DNA from: Brachycybe producta
Taxonomy: Eukaryota; Arthropoda; Diplopoda; Playtdesmida; Andrognathidae
Length of the DNA stretch: 64,000 nt
Direction: 5' to 3'
NCBI GenBank assembly: GCA_036925085.1
Contig: JAUPFP010000021.1
Coordinates: forward strand, 72,501 to 136,500
The notes beneath the pieces were generated by a model. It was not told where the DNA came from. It saw nothing but the letters and a program-made list of their open reading frames with translations, and did not search any database. Each line of letters begins with the position of its first letter. The first letter of the stretch is position 1. The position numbers and the translations under genes are program-made. Below, piece by piece: positions 17,473 to 28,966 of the stretch.

Positions 17473-19804
17473 CTAAACTTTGAACTCTCCTAATTGGGTC
17501 CTGAAGAGGGCTGATGCAAACAAATAATCGAATGCTGCACATTTGCACTCCGAAAATGTTTTCATGTTGAAGAGGTCGTGTCGACCGGTCAACCGACACA
17601 AGAATAAGAAATCCTTAAAGACGTTCCTCTCAGACAATATGGAAGAGCCGCTGCCGTTCCCCGAGCATAATCTACACAAACATAATTATGAGATTAAAAT
17701 TCGATCCAGCTCGAGATAATCCTTAATTCAGTTCCCACCCTTGCAATGCTCACCGATCATCGGACTTTCCGTCGATAACTTCCAAACTGGAATCCCCCAG
17801 ACTCCAGTTTGTACTCTGATTGCAGCACATTCCCATTGAACTGGATACTATTGTGCTCACCTTTCCCAGTTTCGGAATGGTGAGCTTAAATATTGGGGGA
17901 AGGAGAGGGCTCGGTGATGTTCCTAACTTAGCCAGAAGTTCCCAGTTTGATAAAAAAGCTTTGCATTCTGCAGCCGATGAAGAACCTATAAGTAGATTAC
18001 TATTAGTATTTGGTTCTATTTTGTATTGCTTTAAAATCCAAACCGATGGTAACAGTATCCAGGTAAATAGGAGAAAGGTAGTTGGATAATAGACCACCTT
18101 GTAATCCTACCACAGCCCATTTGGAAATCTTCTTTATCCATGCAAAGTGTTGATCTGGAGGACGTCGTAAAGATTCGTCCAACTTTTGTCTTTGGTCAAT
18201 TGTCAAACTTCTGTAATCGGATTCCGCCAACGGAACAGCTCGACCTTCCGTTTTCAAATATCTGTTGCACTTTGTCTCAACGTTGTCCTTCGTTTTCCTA
18301 TTGAAAACCAAAATAACAATAAAACCTTAAATTTACAACAACAAATACTTTAGAAAGAACAAACGGAGTGGTTTCATAATTGCTCCAATACAAGTGGACG
18401 GAAATTCCGTCCTTCAGTTTAAACATTGCCGGATTCTCTCGGCAACGTTCCAAAATGCTAGAACGATCACCATTCCTCAAATGAAAATCCGTTAATTGGC
18501 GACACAAGAACCTAAAATCAGATATAAACACACCATGCTTAACAAGTGGTGAGAACAACACACAACGTTGTCCAAACCTCTTAAACGAACGGTGAGCTGA
18601 ACGCATTGCTTCAGAACAAGCGGCCCGACTATCATCATTGAAAGAGGCACAACTTCCTGTTGGATCATAACGTTCGGTTTTATTCACGTCATTATCAAAA
18701 TAGTATTTGCAAATTGTAGCCAACCAAGAGCAACCAAACGGAATTCGCCGGCATTTTGAACAACAAAAGAAGTAATAGATCCTGTGCAACAATGATCGTT
18801 GAAACACTGCAGAGACTTGCACAACTCCTTGTATGCGTCGGTAACGAGAGACGCTAATTTATCGTCTAGTTTAGAACAACGAAGGGTAGAGAGAGACCAA
18901 CGTTCCAATGAAGACCCCGCGCTATTTTTGTAAGAAACTGATGTGCCAGCTTCTAAAACCTTCAAAGTTGGATCGTTGAACGCTCGTTCTGATCGTAAAG
19001 ACGACGAAAGGCCCCTCTTCCAGAGCGGCGGACAATCTGCGACCTTCATCACCTTCCCTTCCTTTTGAAGACGATACAGAAAGGGATTGACGTCACTTTT
19101 GCAGCTAAGTCTCAACTTTTTCGCCAATATCCTCGGATGAATCGATTCTTCTATAAATTGGCGCATAAACAAAAACACCGCGATGTAATCAACACTCTGA
19201 AAAATGATAAAAAAAAATGCAATAAATAGTAAGGTAACCTGGCTTTAATTCGTTCATCATATTTAGGATTTCTCCTGCAAGATCGCGCCTTGCTCCTCTT
19301 GCTCCCTGACCACTGGTCAACTGATCAACGTCTACCACTCTCAATTCGTTCATCTAAACACGTAAATGACCCAGATAAGGTAAAAATCGCCTAATGAAAA
19401 CACAAGAGCCTGAATCGCAGGAGAAGAAAGATCCGCAAGAAGACGATTCGCAGAAAGGCCACCAAAATTATTTTGTGAGGAAGAGAACGAAAGGCGACGG
19501 TTCCGATCTGAAACACTCACACACTCGGTAGAATAGTTTTAACTAACCAAACTGGAGTGCTAAGCGAAACACGATCGAGTTCTCTGCGACCGTGTAACTC
19601 ATATATCTAGAATAAAATTGATGCGAGCCTTCGTTCTCAGCATCTCACGTCTAGACTCCACGTCCACGATGATTTAGACAATGACTGTGTGGCTCGTAAG
19701 AAGTTGACCACTTCGACAGTTTGAAACGGACGTCCTGATGGATTCTGCCTCAAGAAACGGAAAATCGAGGGCCTAACGTCATTACTTACGAACTGTTCCG
19801 ACAT
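17473..19804 (-). CDS. Z-alpha plus inactivated ADAR/ADAD-like deaminase protein
   Basis: ADAR enzymes deaminate adenosine in double-stranded RNA; ADAD proteins are inactive relatives. The exon around 18830-19205 encodes a Z-alpha domain, FMRQFIEESIHPRILAKKL through VADCPPLWK. It keeps the Z-nucleic-acid contacts: Lys, Asn and Tyr in KSDVNPFLY, and the Pro-Pro-x-Trp wing. Next comes a deaminase domain: NAGEFRLVALG, then after a 68-base intron SCASFNDDSRAACSEAM, FLCRQLTDFHL, ENPAMFKLKDG, KISKWAVVGLQGGLLSNY, NWSLGDSSLEVIDG, ending LGEFKV-stop at 17473. Where ADAR has HAE, PCGDA and SCSDK, I read SRAACSE, NYETTPF and AWIKK, so zinc binding looks lost. No double-stranded-RNA-binding domain was seen. 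The 5' exons (MSEQF at 19804, a Ser-rich exon near 19450-19520) are tentative. Confidence 0.8.
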
Positions 19805-19944
19805 ATTACGAGAGAAAACAAACGACGACGACGATTTCTAGAACTCACCTCGAACAAATAAAACGTAAACGCCCTTCTCGAAATCCGTTTATTTTACTTT
19901 TCAGGCGCTAATTTTAGAGAAACTTGAAAATGTTTAAGAAACGA

Positions 19945-20060
19945 GAAGGGTATAGTCTAACCTTAGACTATTACCTTCCTAAGGTTCAACCTTGGACTAT
20001 TCTAAGGTTCAACCTTGGACTATTATCACTTTACGTAAAGTAATAGTCTAAGATTCAACT
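19945..20060. repeat. Tandem/inverted AACCTTAGACTATT repeats
   Basis: Several direct copies of CTAAGGTTCAACCTTGGACTATT and inverted copies of TAGTCTAAG lie together and could fold into hairpins. Related hairpins occur at 23770-23815 and 50742-50768. Confidence 0.6.
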
Positions 20061-20155
20061 ACCCTTCTAGTGTCTAAAGCACTTTTTAGTTTTGATTAAT
20101 ATTGCTCCTCTGAAAGACAGAAATAATCCGAGTTGGAAAATCAAATGTTCGTAAA
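20060..20155. repeat. Dispersed repeat (CTTCTAGTGTCTAAAGCAC type)
   Basis: Contains CAACTACCCTTCTAGTGTCTAAAGCAC and GAAAGACAGAAATAATCC-GAGTTGGAAAAT-like phrases. These are shared, with drift, with the segments at 10790, 33680 and 62690. Confidence 0.5.
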
Positions 20156-20618
20156 CTACCATAAACGGATCATAAACAAAGCCAAACGGCAGAAATCAAC
20201 AGCTAAAGTCCAAAAGCGAACACGAAAACAAAATAGATAAGACACACATAGCACATTTGTGACAAAAGAAAAAATGAAAATCTTCCTGGAATTTTGATTT
20301 TGGCAACAAAAATTAAAAGTTTAGTAATCGATATTAAATCGAATTATACTCGATATTCGATAAGTCAACTACGGCGCTTTACATAGAGAGAAAAACTAAA
20401 TAGCTTTTAAATAAGTCACAATTTTAATTATTTACAATCAGAAATTCACACTCTCACAGCTCGATCTACTTTTCTCAGCCCCCCCCCCCCATCCCCCTTT
20501 TTTCTCCACGGCTAGATTCGAGACTAACCGTTCCGCTCGTTCACACAAATTTTAAGAAACAATTATAAAGTAAAATTCTAATCGTATGTTCAGTAATTTT
20601 GTATATCGTGGTCACGAA

Positions 20619-23600
20619 TTACCGTTCTTCCAGAGTTAGAGTCTCTTGAGGACACAACTTCAGTTGTTGCAAATTCTCCGCGGGATCCATCAAAGTCAAC
20701 TGTAAACCACAACGAACAAAAGTCAAGTATTTAACGTACACTTTACAATTTAAAGAATTATGATACCGACATCTTTTCTCGGCCAACTGGTGAGCACTTT
20801 GTATTCGTCTCGAGAGTAGCCCTTAACGGTGAGAAAGTCGAGAAGCACTTGCAGTGTATCGGTAAAAAGGAAGCGACGCAAAATCGTTTCTCCCGTCGGT
20901 AGACGTATTCTGATACGAGTCACGCCCTCTACGGGGCTGTTCTCGTCCGGCTCAACAGGAAGTTGCCGCTCTAGAGACTGGCGTAACGCCTACAATCCAC
21001 ACACAACGAAACTAATTAATACGTTTATTATATATATTCACCACCTATTTAAAATATAAAAGAAGACATTCTACAATTTTATTGGCTTCTTCTTCCATCC
21101 GAATTTGTTCCTCCCTCTGCTGTTCCAACTTTTGCTCTTGGACCACCCTCAATTTTTCTTCCTCTTCTAGACGTCGAGATTCCTCCTTTGCCCTGTCCGC
21201 TAGAAGAGATGCTTCGTACGCTTCGTCTTGTTCTCTCTTCACCTGTTCTCGTGCCTCACGTTGGTCCTGTTCGAACAATTAGCACAGTCAAACAAAATGA
21301 ATGACTATCGCTTACGACGCTCACCAACTTTACTCACCTCTTCTAACATCTCGAGTTGCCTCTGGCCCGAAAACACTTCAGTCGCTTGAATCAACCTAGT
21401 GAGAAGTTCGTCGAGACCGGCATTTCCTAAGACACGATACGCATAAATTGAGACCATGCTCAAAGAGAGAATACCGTGATCAAGACCGACCGTGGACGAC
21501 GGTGAAGACCTCGGTGGTCGATCGCACCCTCACGATGACTAACATGATAGGTAGTTGGTCTAAGGCAAAGTTCCGCACGGTCGCCGCTGCCACAGTCCCA
21601 AAATGCCGCACCACCAACGACAGCAATCGTTCCCGATTTGCATCGTGAGTCATGTCCCAACCCCACATGACAAAGTTGGAAGCCAAGTACGATACCACAG
21701 CTTCCGCACACAACAACTGAGTGCAAAACACGTTAGCTAGGATGCTGCCATCATGGTGTAGGTAAACCCCTAGTAATTTGCGCTGTCAGAAAACGAAACA
21801 GAATTTTTAAAAAATGTGCATTTCTAACGTATAAAACTAAGCTGAAAACAAACGTCTCTGGCTGGTTTGTGAAATGCTTCCCTGAGTGCATCCTCCAGAG
21901 TTCCAGGAAAGAAAGAAGCGTGATTGTCTCCGTACCTGAACCGAGAAGTGTCAAAAGTTAACGGCTCGTTTTTAAATAATTTTTCTCTCTCTCTCTCTCC
22001 CCCTTTGTCTCTCAAAAACAAACAATATTTACCGATTTCTAAATTCTGCATTAAAACTATTCACGGCTTCTAACTCGTCCAATACGTTCTCGGCAACTTT
22101 AAACAAAAAATAACAAAACATATAAAAACAAAATTTAATATGACAAAAAATCATATTATAAAAAATGTATGAAATACTGAGTGGCCGCAGTCTCCTTCTA
22201 CTTGGTATGTCGTGGACAAAAAGTTCATCTTCCATTCCGAACGACTCGCTCGCATCTTCAAACTCTTCCGCACCGCTGCTGCTGCTTTCGCTCGTCAGAT
22301 CGACAAGTGGCTGACGAGAAAAATCACATTCGGTTTCTCCGTTAATGCGTAATCTAAGTCACGCTTTCAATCTTACAAAAATATACATCATTCTTATTCA
22401 CCGGTTTTGACTTTGTTCGGTGAGAAGCGGCTGATGACGAAGCTCCCACTTCTCTTCTAGCTACACTCAGCTGGTGGCACGGATATCCGACTCCGACACT
22501 CGCCAGTGTGGCCTAAACCCGAGAGAGACGAGAAAGACGGTTACTCTGATCAACATCGAATGCACAATAATAAACGACTGACGCCATCGACATCGGATCC
22601 GTCAGGCCAACCGATCCACACTTGGTTACGAACGGGAATGTCGGTCAGAGAAAAGACGTCTTCTCGAACCTGTCGAAAACGTATGATTTTCGTAAAACCA
22701 AACACAAACTTCAAATATCAATCCCATTTCAGACCTGTTGAATCGTTTTCGTTCCCAAATAATTCAGTGAAAACTCTTTCTGATTAGTCGTGTCCGTTAT
22801 GTTTAATTTAAAATTTTGTGCAAACCTATCACTGAACGCCACTCTGAAACAGTTTGTAAAGTATTTATCATCGATCGAACATTTTAAAACGTGATCAAAC
22901 GCACTCCGCCTCGCTTAGAACCGATTCTTCACCCAAAAACATCTCCTCCGCGAATAGACTCAAGATATTGTCTTTCGGTAAGTTCAGAATCGAGAGTCGA
23001 GTCTATGGTGATGATAAAAACAAAAATAACAAAGAGACAAACGAACTGCGCATGTTTCTTGTGCCTCACATTGTCTCCGACATTCGGATCCTGCCAACCG
23101 ATCAATTCCTGTTTACAAGGAGGAATTCCAAGTTGAGACTGAATGATAGATTTGATCGTGCCTTGAAAAAAGAAACAAACGAAGGAATTAATGAACCGGT
23201 AAAGTCTTTTCATGCATATTGCGATAGTATTCGACCGTGTTTTACCGATTGTCTCTCCATCGCTGACTGTAATCGGGATGTTCTTAGCGCCGTATTTCAC
23301 TGTAAAGTTCAAAACGCGCATCGACCTAGAAGTGGACGGAAGAGCGACGGTATCGTCACAGACTGACACAGAAGCCGACGTCGGAGAAGAAGGAACGAAG
23401 AACGGTGCAGAAGAAGCAGAAGATGAGGATAAAAATGGCATATCTCCGCTCCGTCCCGAGGCCGCTACCATTTGCGCTATTTCACTCGCCGTACGAAACG
23501 ATAAATCCGAAGAATGCAACGCCTGGATCTCCTGTGGAATGACCCTGTTCACCGCTTCCTATAGAAATAAAACAAAGCAGGTTTAGAGGGGTCACTAAAT

Positions 23601-23873
23601 ATGTAACGATCGAGAACGAAAAGTAAAAAGCTCGGGCTCTAGTTACTGCAAGGTTCCAGTTCGCCTCTTCCAGACGCTGGATACTTTCACCTACGTCCTC
23701 TATCCCTGTGCACGCCTAATTCACAATTTATGATACATTTCATAATAATTATTATAAAGAAAAGACAAAGATTGAATCTTAGACTATTACCTTCATAAAA
23801 GTCTAAGATTAATTAATAAGTAAAGAATCACCTGGAAATCGGCCAGAATCTCTTCCCTGTTCGTCGAAGACAT
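20619..23873 (-). CDS. FAF1: FAS-associated factor 1 (UBA-UAS-UBX protein)
   Basis: FAF1 is a ubiquitin-binding cofactor of the p97/VCP segregase. The start at 23873 reads MSSTNREEILADFQ, then a UBA-type segment with ACTGIEDVGESIQRLEEANW and RVIPQEIQAL (exon near 23550). A serine-rich linker and a ubiquitin-like stretch (LNFTVKYGAKNIPITVSDG, LIGWQDPNV) follow. The UAS thioredoxin-like domain is spread over 21460-21950: YGDNHASFFPGTLEDALREAF, QLLCAEAVVSYLASNFV and MWGWDMTHDANRERL. The coiled segment REQVKREQDEAYEASLLADR is near 21150-21270. The UBX domain (20760-20990) has RIRIRLPTGETILRRFLF and LLDFLTVKGYSRDEYKVL, ending LKLCPQETLTLEER-stop at 20619. The usual FPR loop of the UBX domain reads WPR here. 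The order is that of the whole family. Small exons between these are inferred. Confidence 0.95.
23770..23815. repeat. Hairpin AATCTTAGACT / AGTCTAAGATT
   Basis: AATCTTAGACT and AGTCTAAGATT are exact complements around an AT-rich loop in a FAF1 intron. The same word forms hairpins at 19945-20060 and 50742-50768. Confidence 0.6.
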
Positions 23874-24799
23874 AACATAAGTCGTTGCGGTCGACGTTTG
23901 AATCTTCTCTTTTTTTTTTAAAGAGCAGGGATCGTTGAGAACGATGATGATGATGATGACATGCTGTTCGCGATCATAAACAAAACCTAATTAAGTAAGG
24001 CACGAGGTACATAGATGAGTCCCTTCGCCATTATTCTAAGGTCCCGTCACCACTTACCGACCAGGACCTTCGTTTGTTGCCATGTCATTGTGGAGGAGGG
24101 AGGGAGGGAGCGAAGGGCGAGGGTTGGGGAGGGAGGGGGGAGGGCTTTCATACGGAAATTTCAATACTTACGACATCCAAAGACCTTTCATTTTAAAATA
24201 CCAACGGTTGTGAACGTCTAAACAGTACACATCTAGCAAGCAATCGAAATAATTTCTTTATTAGATATTCAGAGCCAAATCCTGATGACACTTACGAAGT
24301 AGTTCCCTCTTTCTTTCTTCGGAGAATCGGCGGAGTTTAGTTCGCACATCGATCAAACGATCGATATAACTAGCGTTACCAAACTGAGAAATCCCTGATT
24401 GACATGTGGTGCGCAATGCAACCAATAGAATACTTAGTACTTAGTAGTAATGAAATACATTTTCATTTGAACTGTAAACACTAGGTATAGCCTCCTATAG
24501 ATACAGGCCTGTCAGCTTCCCATTGACTATATGGGGCATTAAAATGGCTCCGGTTACGCATCAAAATAACACTAGAGGCGCTTTGAGTCGATGCTGAAAA
24601 CTAAGGATTGTGCATAGCCTCATATAATAACCTAAGAGAAAAATCACTCATCGTAATCATTTTCAGTTAATTTAATTTGTTATAATCAATTGTAAATTAT
24701 TGTATACATTACATATGTTATGTTTATATGAATATATAGAATTATATACGTATATATAAATTTACATTATATATTATTAATTATTTATATTATATAAAA

Positions 24800-26990
24800 A
24801 TTATATCCCGTGGGGGTTGTTGGTCCCCTATCGGGTGCCTCCCCAGGTGGCGGATAGGGGAATGCCCGCCAGATATGGAGGGTACTGAGGGCATAAAATA
24901 CTCAGGGCAGACCAAAACCAAACCACGCCATTGCCGGTCCCCCAGCCCGGGTGCAAAAGTGGCGGGTCGACGTCAGGTTGGCAGCCGGTTGTAAAGATTT
25001 GCCAAAACATATGATGTTGGTTCTAAATAGTATTCCGAATATGGCTAGGGTGTCCCCCGCCATAAGCGACACGCAGCTGCAACGCCCGGTGGCTGTGACA
25101 AATTGGCAAGGGCTACCCCACAGTAGACGGGTGGGGTTAAAGAAGCGAGTCCAGCATACAACAAGGAGGTCTTGGAAGTAGGGGTAGAAGTGGAGGTACT
25201 AAACTTAGGTTTGGCACCTGGAATATAGGGAGTTTGACAGGGAAGACTAGGGAGTTATCTAGCATGCTAAAGGCTAGGAGGGTAAATGTTGCATGTCTGC
25301 AGGAGACAAGATAGAAAGGTGATAAATCCTGGGACATTGGGGATGGGTATAAATTAATTTATGCCAGTAGTGAGGAGGGTAGAAATGGAGTGGGAATTGT
25401 CCTAGATCAGGAACTCAGACATAGTGTGGTTGAGGTTAGGCAGATAAATAGTAGGCTGTTAGTAGTAAAGGTAGTTTGGGGTGGCATTGTTATAAACATA
25501 GTTAGTGCATATGGCCCCCAGGTTGGATTAGATACAGCCAGGAAGCTAGCACTCTGGGAACAGTTTGATGACCTGATGTTGGGCCTGAGTAGGAAGGAAC
25601 GGGTCATAATTGGTGGGGACTTTAACGGCCATGTAGGTAGAGGTAGGGAAGGGTATGAAGAGGTACATGGTGGGTTGGGCTATGTAGAGAGCGAAATAAA
25701 GCAGGGGAGAGTATCCTGGAGGCAGCAAGGGCACATAAGTTAATTTTAGAAAACACACTATTCCAGAAGCGAGAGGAACATTTGATTACTTTTAAGAGCA
25801 GGGCAGGAGAATCCCAGATTGATCTCTTCATGATTGGGAGTGAGGATAGAAACGAGTGCAAAGACTGTAAAGTGATACCGAGTGAAAACTTAGCGGGACA
25901 ACATAGGCTAGTAGTGTTAGACCTAAAACCTAGGGGTGCAAAATAGGTGGTCAGATGTAAAGGAGTGACAGCAATTAGGTGGTGGGCATTACCAGACAAG
26001 GTGGAAGAGTTTAAGAAAATGGCAGGTAAGATAGCATGGGATTTAGATGGCACTGCAGGAGAGCTGTGGACAAGGGTATCACAACAGATCCGTGATTGTG
26101 GAAACGAGGTACTAGGGACAGTACGAGTAGGGGGTCTCGATTAGATAGAGAAACTTGGTGGTGGGATGAGGAGGTACAGATGGCAGTTAAAAAGAAGAAA
26201 GATGCTTTCAAGACTTGGTGGCACAATGGAAGCAGGGAGGCCCAGATAGAATACAAGCATGCCAAGATAGAGGCCAAACAGCAGGTAGCCTTAGCAAAGC
26301 ATAAAAAATATGTGGACATGTATGCCAAGTTAGGTACCAGAGCAGGAGAAATGGCAGTATATAGAATAGCTAGGGCTCGGGAGAATAAAGGCAGGGATAT
26401 TGAAAAGGTGGTGAGTGTGAAGGATAATGGGGCAAAGTATTGTGGGGTAGAGAGCCAGTACGGAACAAGTGGGGAGAATATTTTAGTAAGCTTATGAATG
26501 AGGGGGTAGAGCACGAGCCTTTCACTGGAAGAAATAATGATAGAGAAGAAGTGGAGCAGGTTAGGGCTGAGGAAATTGTTCAGGCATTGCAAAAAATGAA
26601 GCTAGGGAAGGCTTTAGGGCCAGATGGGATACCAGTAGAGGTGTGGAAGGTCTTGGGGAATGTTGTCATTTAATGGCTCACAAAGTTATTCAATAGATTG
26701 GCTTTGGGGGATAGAATGCCAGGTGCATGGCTGGACAGATGGAAGGGTGATGTTCAGGAATGTGGGAACTATAGAGGTATTAAATTGATGAGTCATACGA
26801 TGAAGCTTTGGGAGGGAGTAATTGAAGCTCGACTACGGGGTAAAACTGCAATTGGGGGAAGTCAGTTTGGGTTATGCCAGGAAAATTCACAATGCACCCT
26901 ATTTTTGCCGTAAGGCAAGTTACGGGCTGCCAAGAAAAAGTTACACATGGTATTTATAGATCTAAGTAAACTAGTAAGATTCAAGTAAAC
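24800..26990 (+). pseudogene. Dead RTE-type LINE fragment (endonuclease plus partial RT)
   Basis: The translated frames give an apurinic endonuclease domain: GTWNIGSLTGKTRELSSML, VNVACLQETR, GRNGVGIVLDQEL, NIVSAYGPQ and IIGGDFNGHVG, at 25210-25680. The start of a reverse transcriptase follows: MKLGKALGPDGIPVEVWKVLG and NYRGIKLMSHTMKLWEGVIE at 26590-26840. This pattern is typical of RTE-clade non-LTR retrotransposons. The copy is broken: an in-frame stop follows LQETR, there are frameshifts near 25700 and 26140 and a stop near 26670, and it ends before the catalytic YxDD box. The GC-rich leader at 24800-25150 has no good frame. Confidence 0.88.
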
Positions 26991-27450
26991 TTTGCAGGGC
27001 ATTATATTTGGGTAGGGGTGACCACTCTAACAAAGTTGGAGAGATTTTTGCACGAACAGATTCTGATTACTGGTCATTTGTTTCATTAGGGCGATTCGAC
27101 AACGGAACTCGCTTGCTGGGGATTTTGTGCAGGAAAAACGTATTTTATGGGAGTCATAATTTTGTTTTGTTTTGACAATGCATATATTTGCAGCATTAAA
27201 AAATATTGAAATTGTTGTTGGGTTTATATCAATAGGGTTGTATATTTTCTGGTTTTGACAATGCATTTTCTATGCTGCACTTGGACTCTTGTCCCTCTGC
27301 CATAGGCCTTTATGGCTGCTTGCAGAGTAATTTTTCAAATTTAAATTCAAATTATAGTTGACCTTGAAAAAAAAACGGTTCATTTATTCAAATTTTTATA
27401 AATTCCGATGTTACGCCACACATACACAGACCTGAGATATTATATATATA

Positions 27451-28401
27451 ATTATTAAATCATTATTAAATCATTATTAAATCATTATTAAATCATTATT
27501 AAATCATTATTAAATCATTATTAAATCATTATTAAATCATTATTAAATCATTATTAAATCATTATTAAATCATTATTAAATCATTATTAAATCATTATTA
27601 AATCATTATTAAATCATTATTAAATCATTATTAAATCATTATTAAATCATTATTAAATCATTATTAAATCATTATTAAATCATTATTAAATCATTATTAA
27701 ATCATTATTAAATCATTATTAAATCATTATTAAATCATTATTAAATCATTATTAAATCATTATTAAATCATTATTAAATCATTATTAAATCATTATTAAA
27801 TCATTATTAAATCATTATTAAATCATTATTAAATCATTATTAAATCATTATTAAATCATTATTAAATCATTATTAAATCATTATTAAATCATTATTAAAT
27901 CATTATTAAATCATTATTAAATCATTATTAAATCATTATTAAATCATTATTAAATCATTATTAAATCATTATTAAATCATTATTAAATCATTATTAAATC
28001 ATTATTAAATCATTATTAAATCATTATTAAATCATTATTAAATCATTATTAAATCATTATTAAATCATTATTAAATCATTATTAAATCATTATTAAATCA
28101 TTATTAAATCATTATTAAATCATTATTAAATCATTATTAAATCACTATTAAATCACTATTAAATCACTATTAAATCACTATTAAATCACTATTAAATCAT
28201 TATTAAATCATTATTAAATCATTATTAAATCATTATTAAATCATTATTAAATCATTATTAAATTATTACTAAATTATTACTAAATTATTACTAAATTATT
28301 ATTAAATTATTATTAAATTATTATTAAATTACTATTAAATTATTATTAAATTATTATTAAATTATTATTAAATTATTATTAAATTGTTATTAAATTATTA
28401 T
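27451..28401. repeat. 11-bp minisatellite, (TCATTATTAAA)n
   Basis: About 86 tandem copies of an 11-base unit, nearly identical for the first ~690 bases. From about 28141 the units change in runs: a block with TCACTATTAAA, a return to the main unit, then TTATTACTAAA and TTATTATTAAA variants. The grouped variants suggest slippage or unequal exchange. Confidence 0.97.
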
Positions 28402-28769
28402 TTGTGGCAAATTTTAAACAAGCAATTTTTTTAAAAAAAAAATATGAAAATAATATTGCGGGTAAAAATCAAATCATTTTAAAAGAATCACTTATATTGA
28501 ACATAAACATTTTTTAAACAAATTAATAAAATTAACAAAATTGGAAACCAACTTGAATTTTTCTTAAGAAATAACCACATAGCATGAGTTTAAACAATGA
28601 TTCAAAACCAATAGAATACACAACAAAATTACATTTGTAAGCCTTTCTCGGTTGTGCTACCTGGTGAGTAAATTGGGCAAATGGCGGCCATTTTAAAGCC
28701 ATCTAAATTTGGAAGCTGACAGGCCTTTATATATAGGAGACTATGCACTAGGTATAGCCTCCATATCCC

Positions 28770-28956
28770 CAGGCATCCGTACAGCTTCAGAATTTTTTTG
28801 GCTCTGCCCTTTTATGATCATCAGACCAAATATCAACTAATGAGAAATAAAAAGGGCTGAGCATCTGACATCAGACCCAGTAACAAACCAGTTAGAAATT
28901 GATGACACTCATAAAAGGTGGAGCCAAAAAAATCTGAAGCTGTCTACAGATGAATG
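28770..28956. mobile_element. Palindromic MITE, 'B' subtype (GTACAGCTTCAGAATTT arm)
   Basis: Begins AGGCATCCGTACAGCTTCAG and ends with CTGAAGCTGTCTACAGATG. The core has GGCTCTGCCCTTTTATGATC and the complement AAAAGGTGGAGCC. The ends are decayed, so no target duplication was found. Confidence 0.75.
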
Positions 28957-28966
28957 TCCTTAATCC

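Larger units (their letters stand above)
24479..28762. mobile_element. Composite inverted-repeat-bounded element (~4.25 kb)
   Basis: The left end CTCCTATAGATACAGGCCTGTCAGCTTCC (24492-24520, cited as two joined words TATAG and ACAGGCCTGTCAGCTTCC) is inverted at the right end as GGAAGCTGACAGGCCT (28711-28726) followed by ATATAGGAGACTATG. A 17-bp direct copy of CACTAGGTATAGCCTCC lies at both outer edges (24479-24495 and 28746-28762). Inside are a dead LINE fragment, an 11-bp minisatellite and AT-rich filler. This may be a non-autonomous DNA transposon expanded by later insertions. Confidence 0.55.

Noticed and set aside
24015..24221. Plus-strand frame near the FAF1 start with a Gly/Arg-rich product
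   Set aside because: It crosses a G-rich simple repeat and resembles nothing; probably FAF1 5' flanking DNA.
27451..28401. CRISPR array
   Set aside because: The unit is an 11-base tandem repeat without spacers, in an animal nuclear genome.
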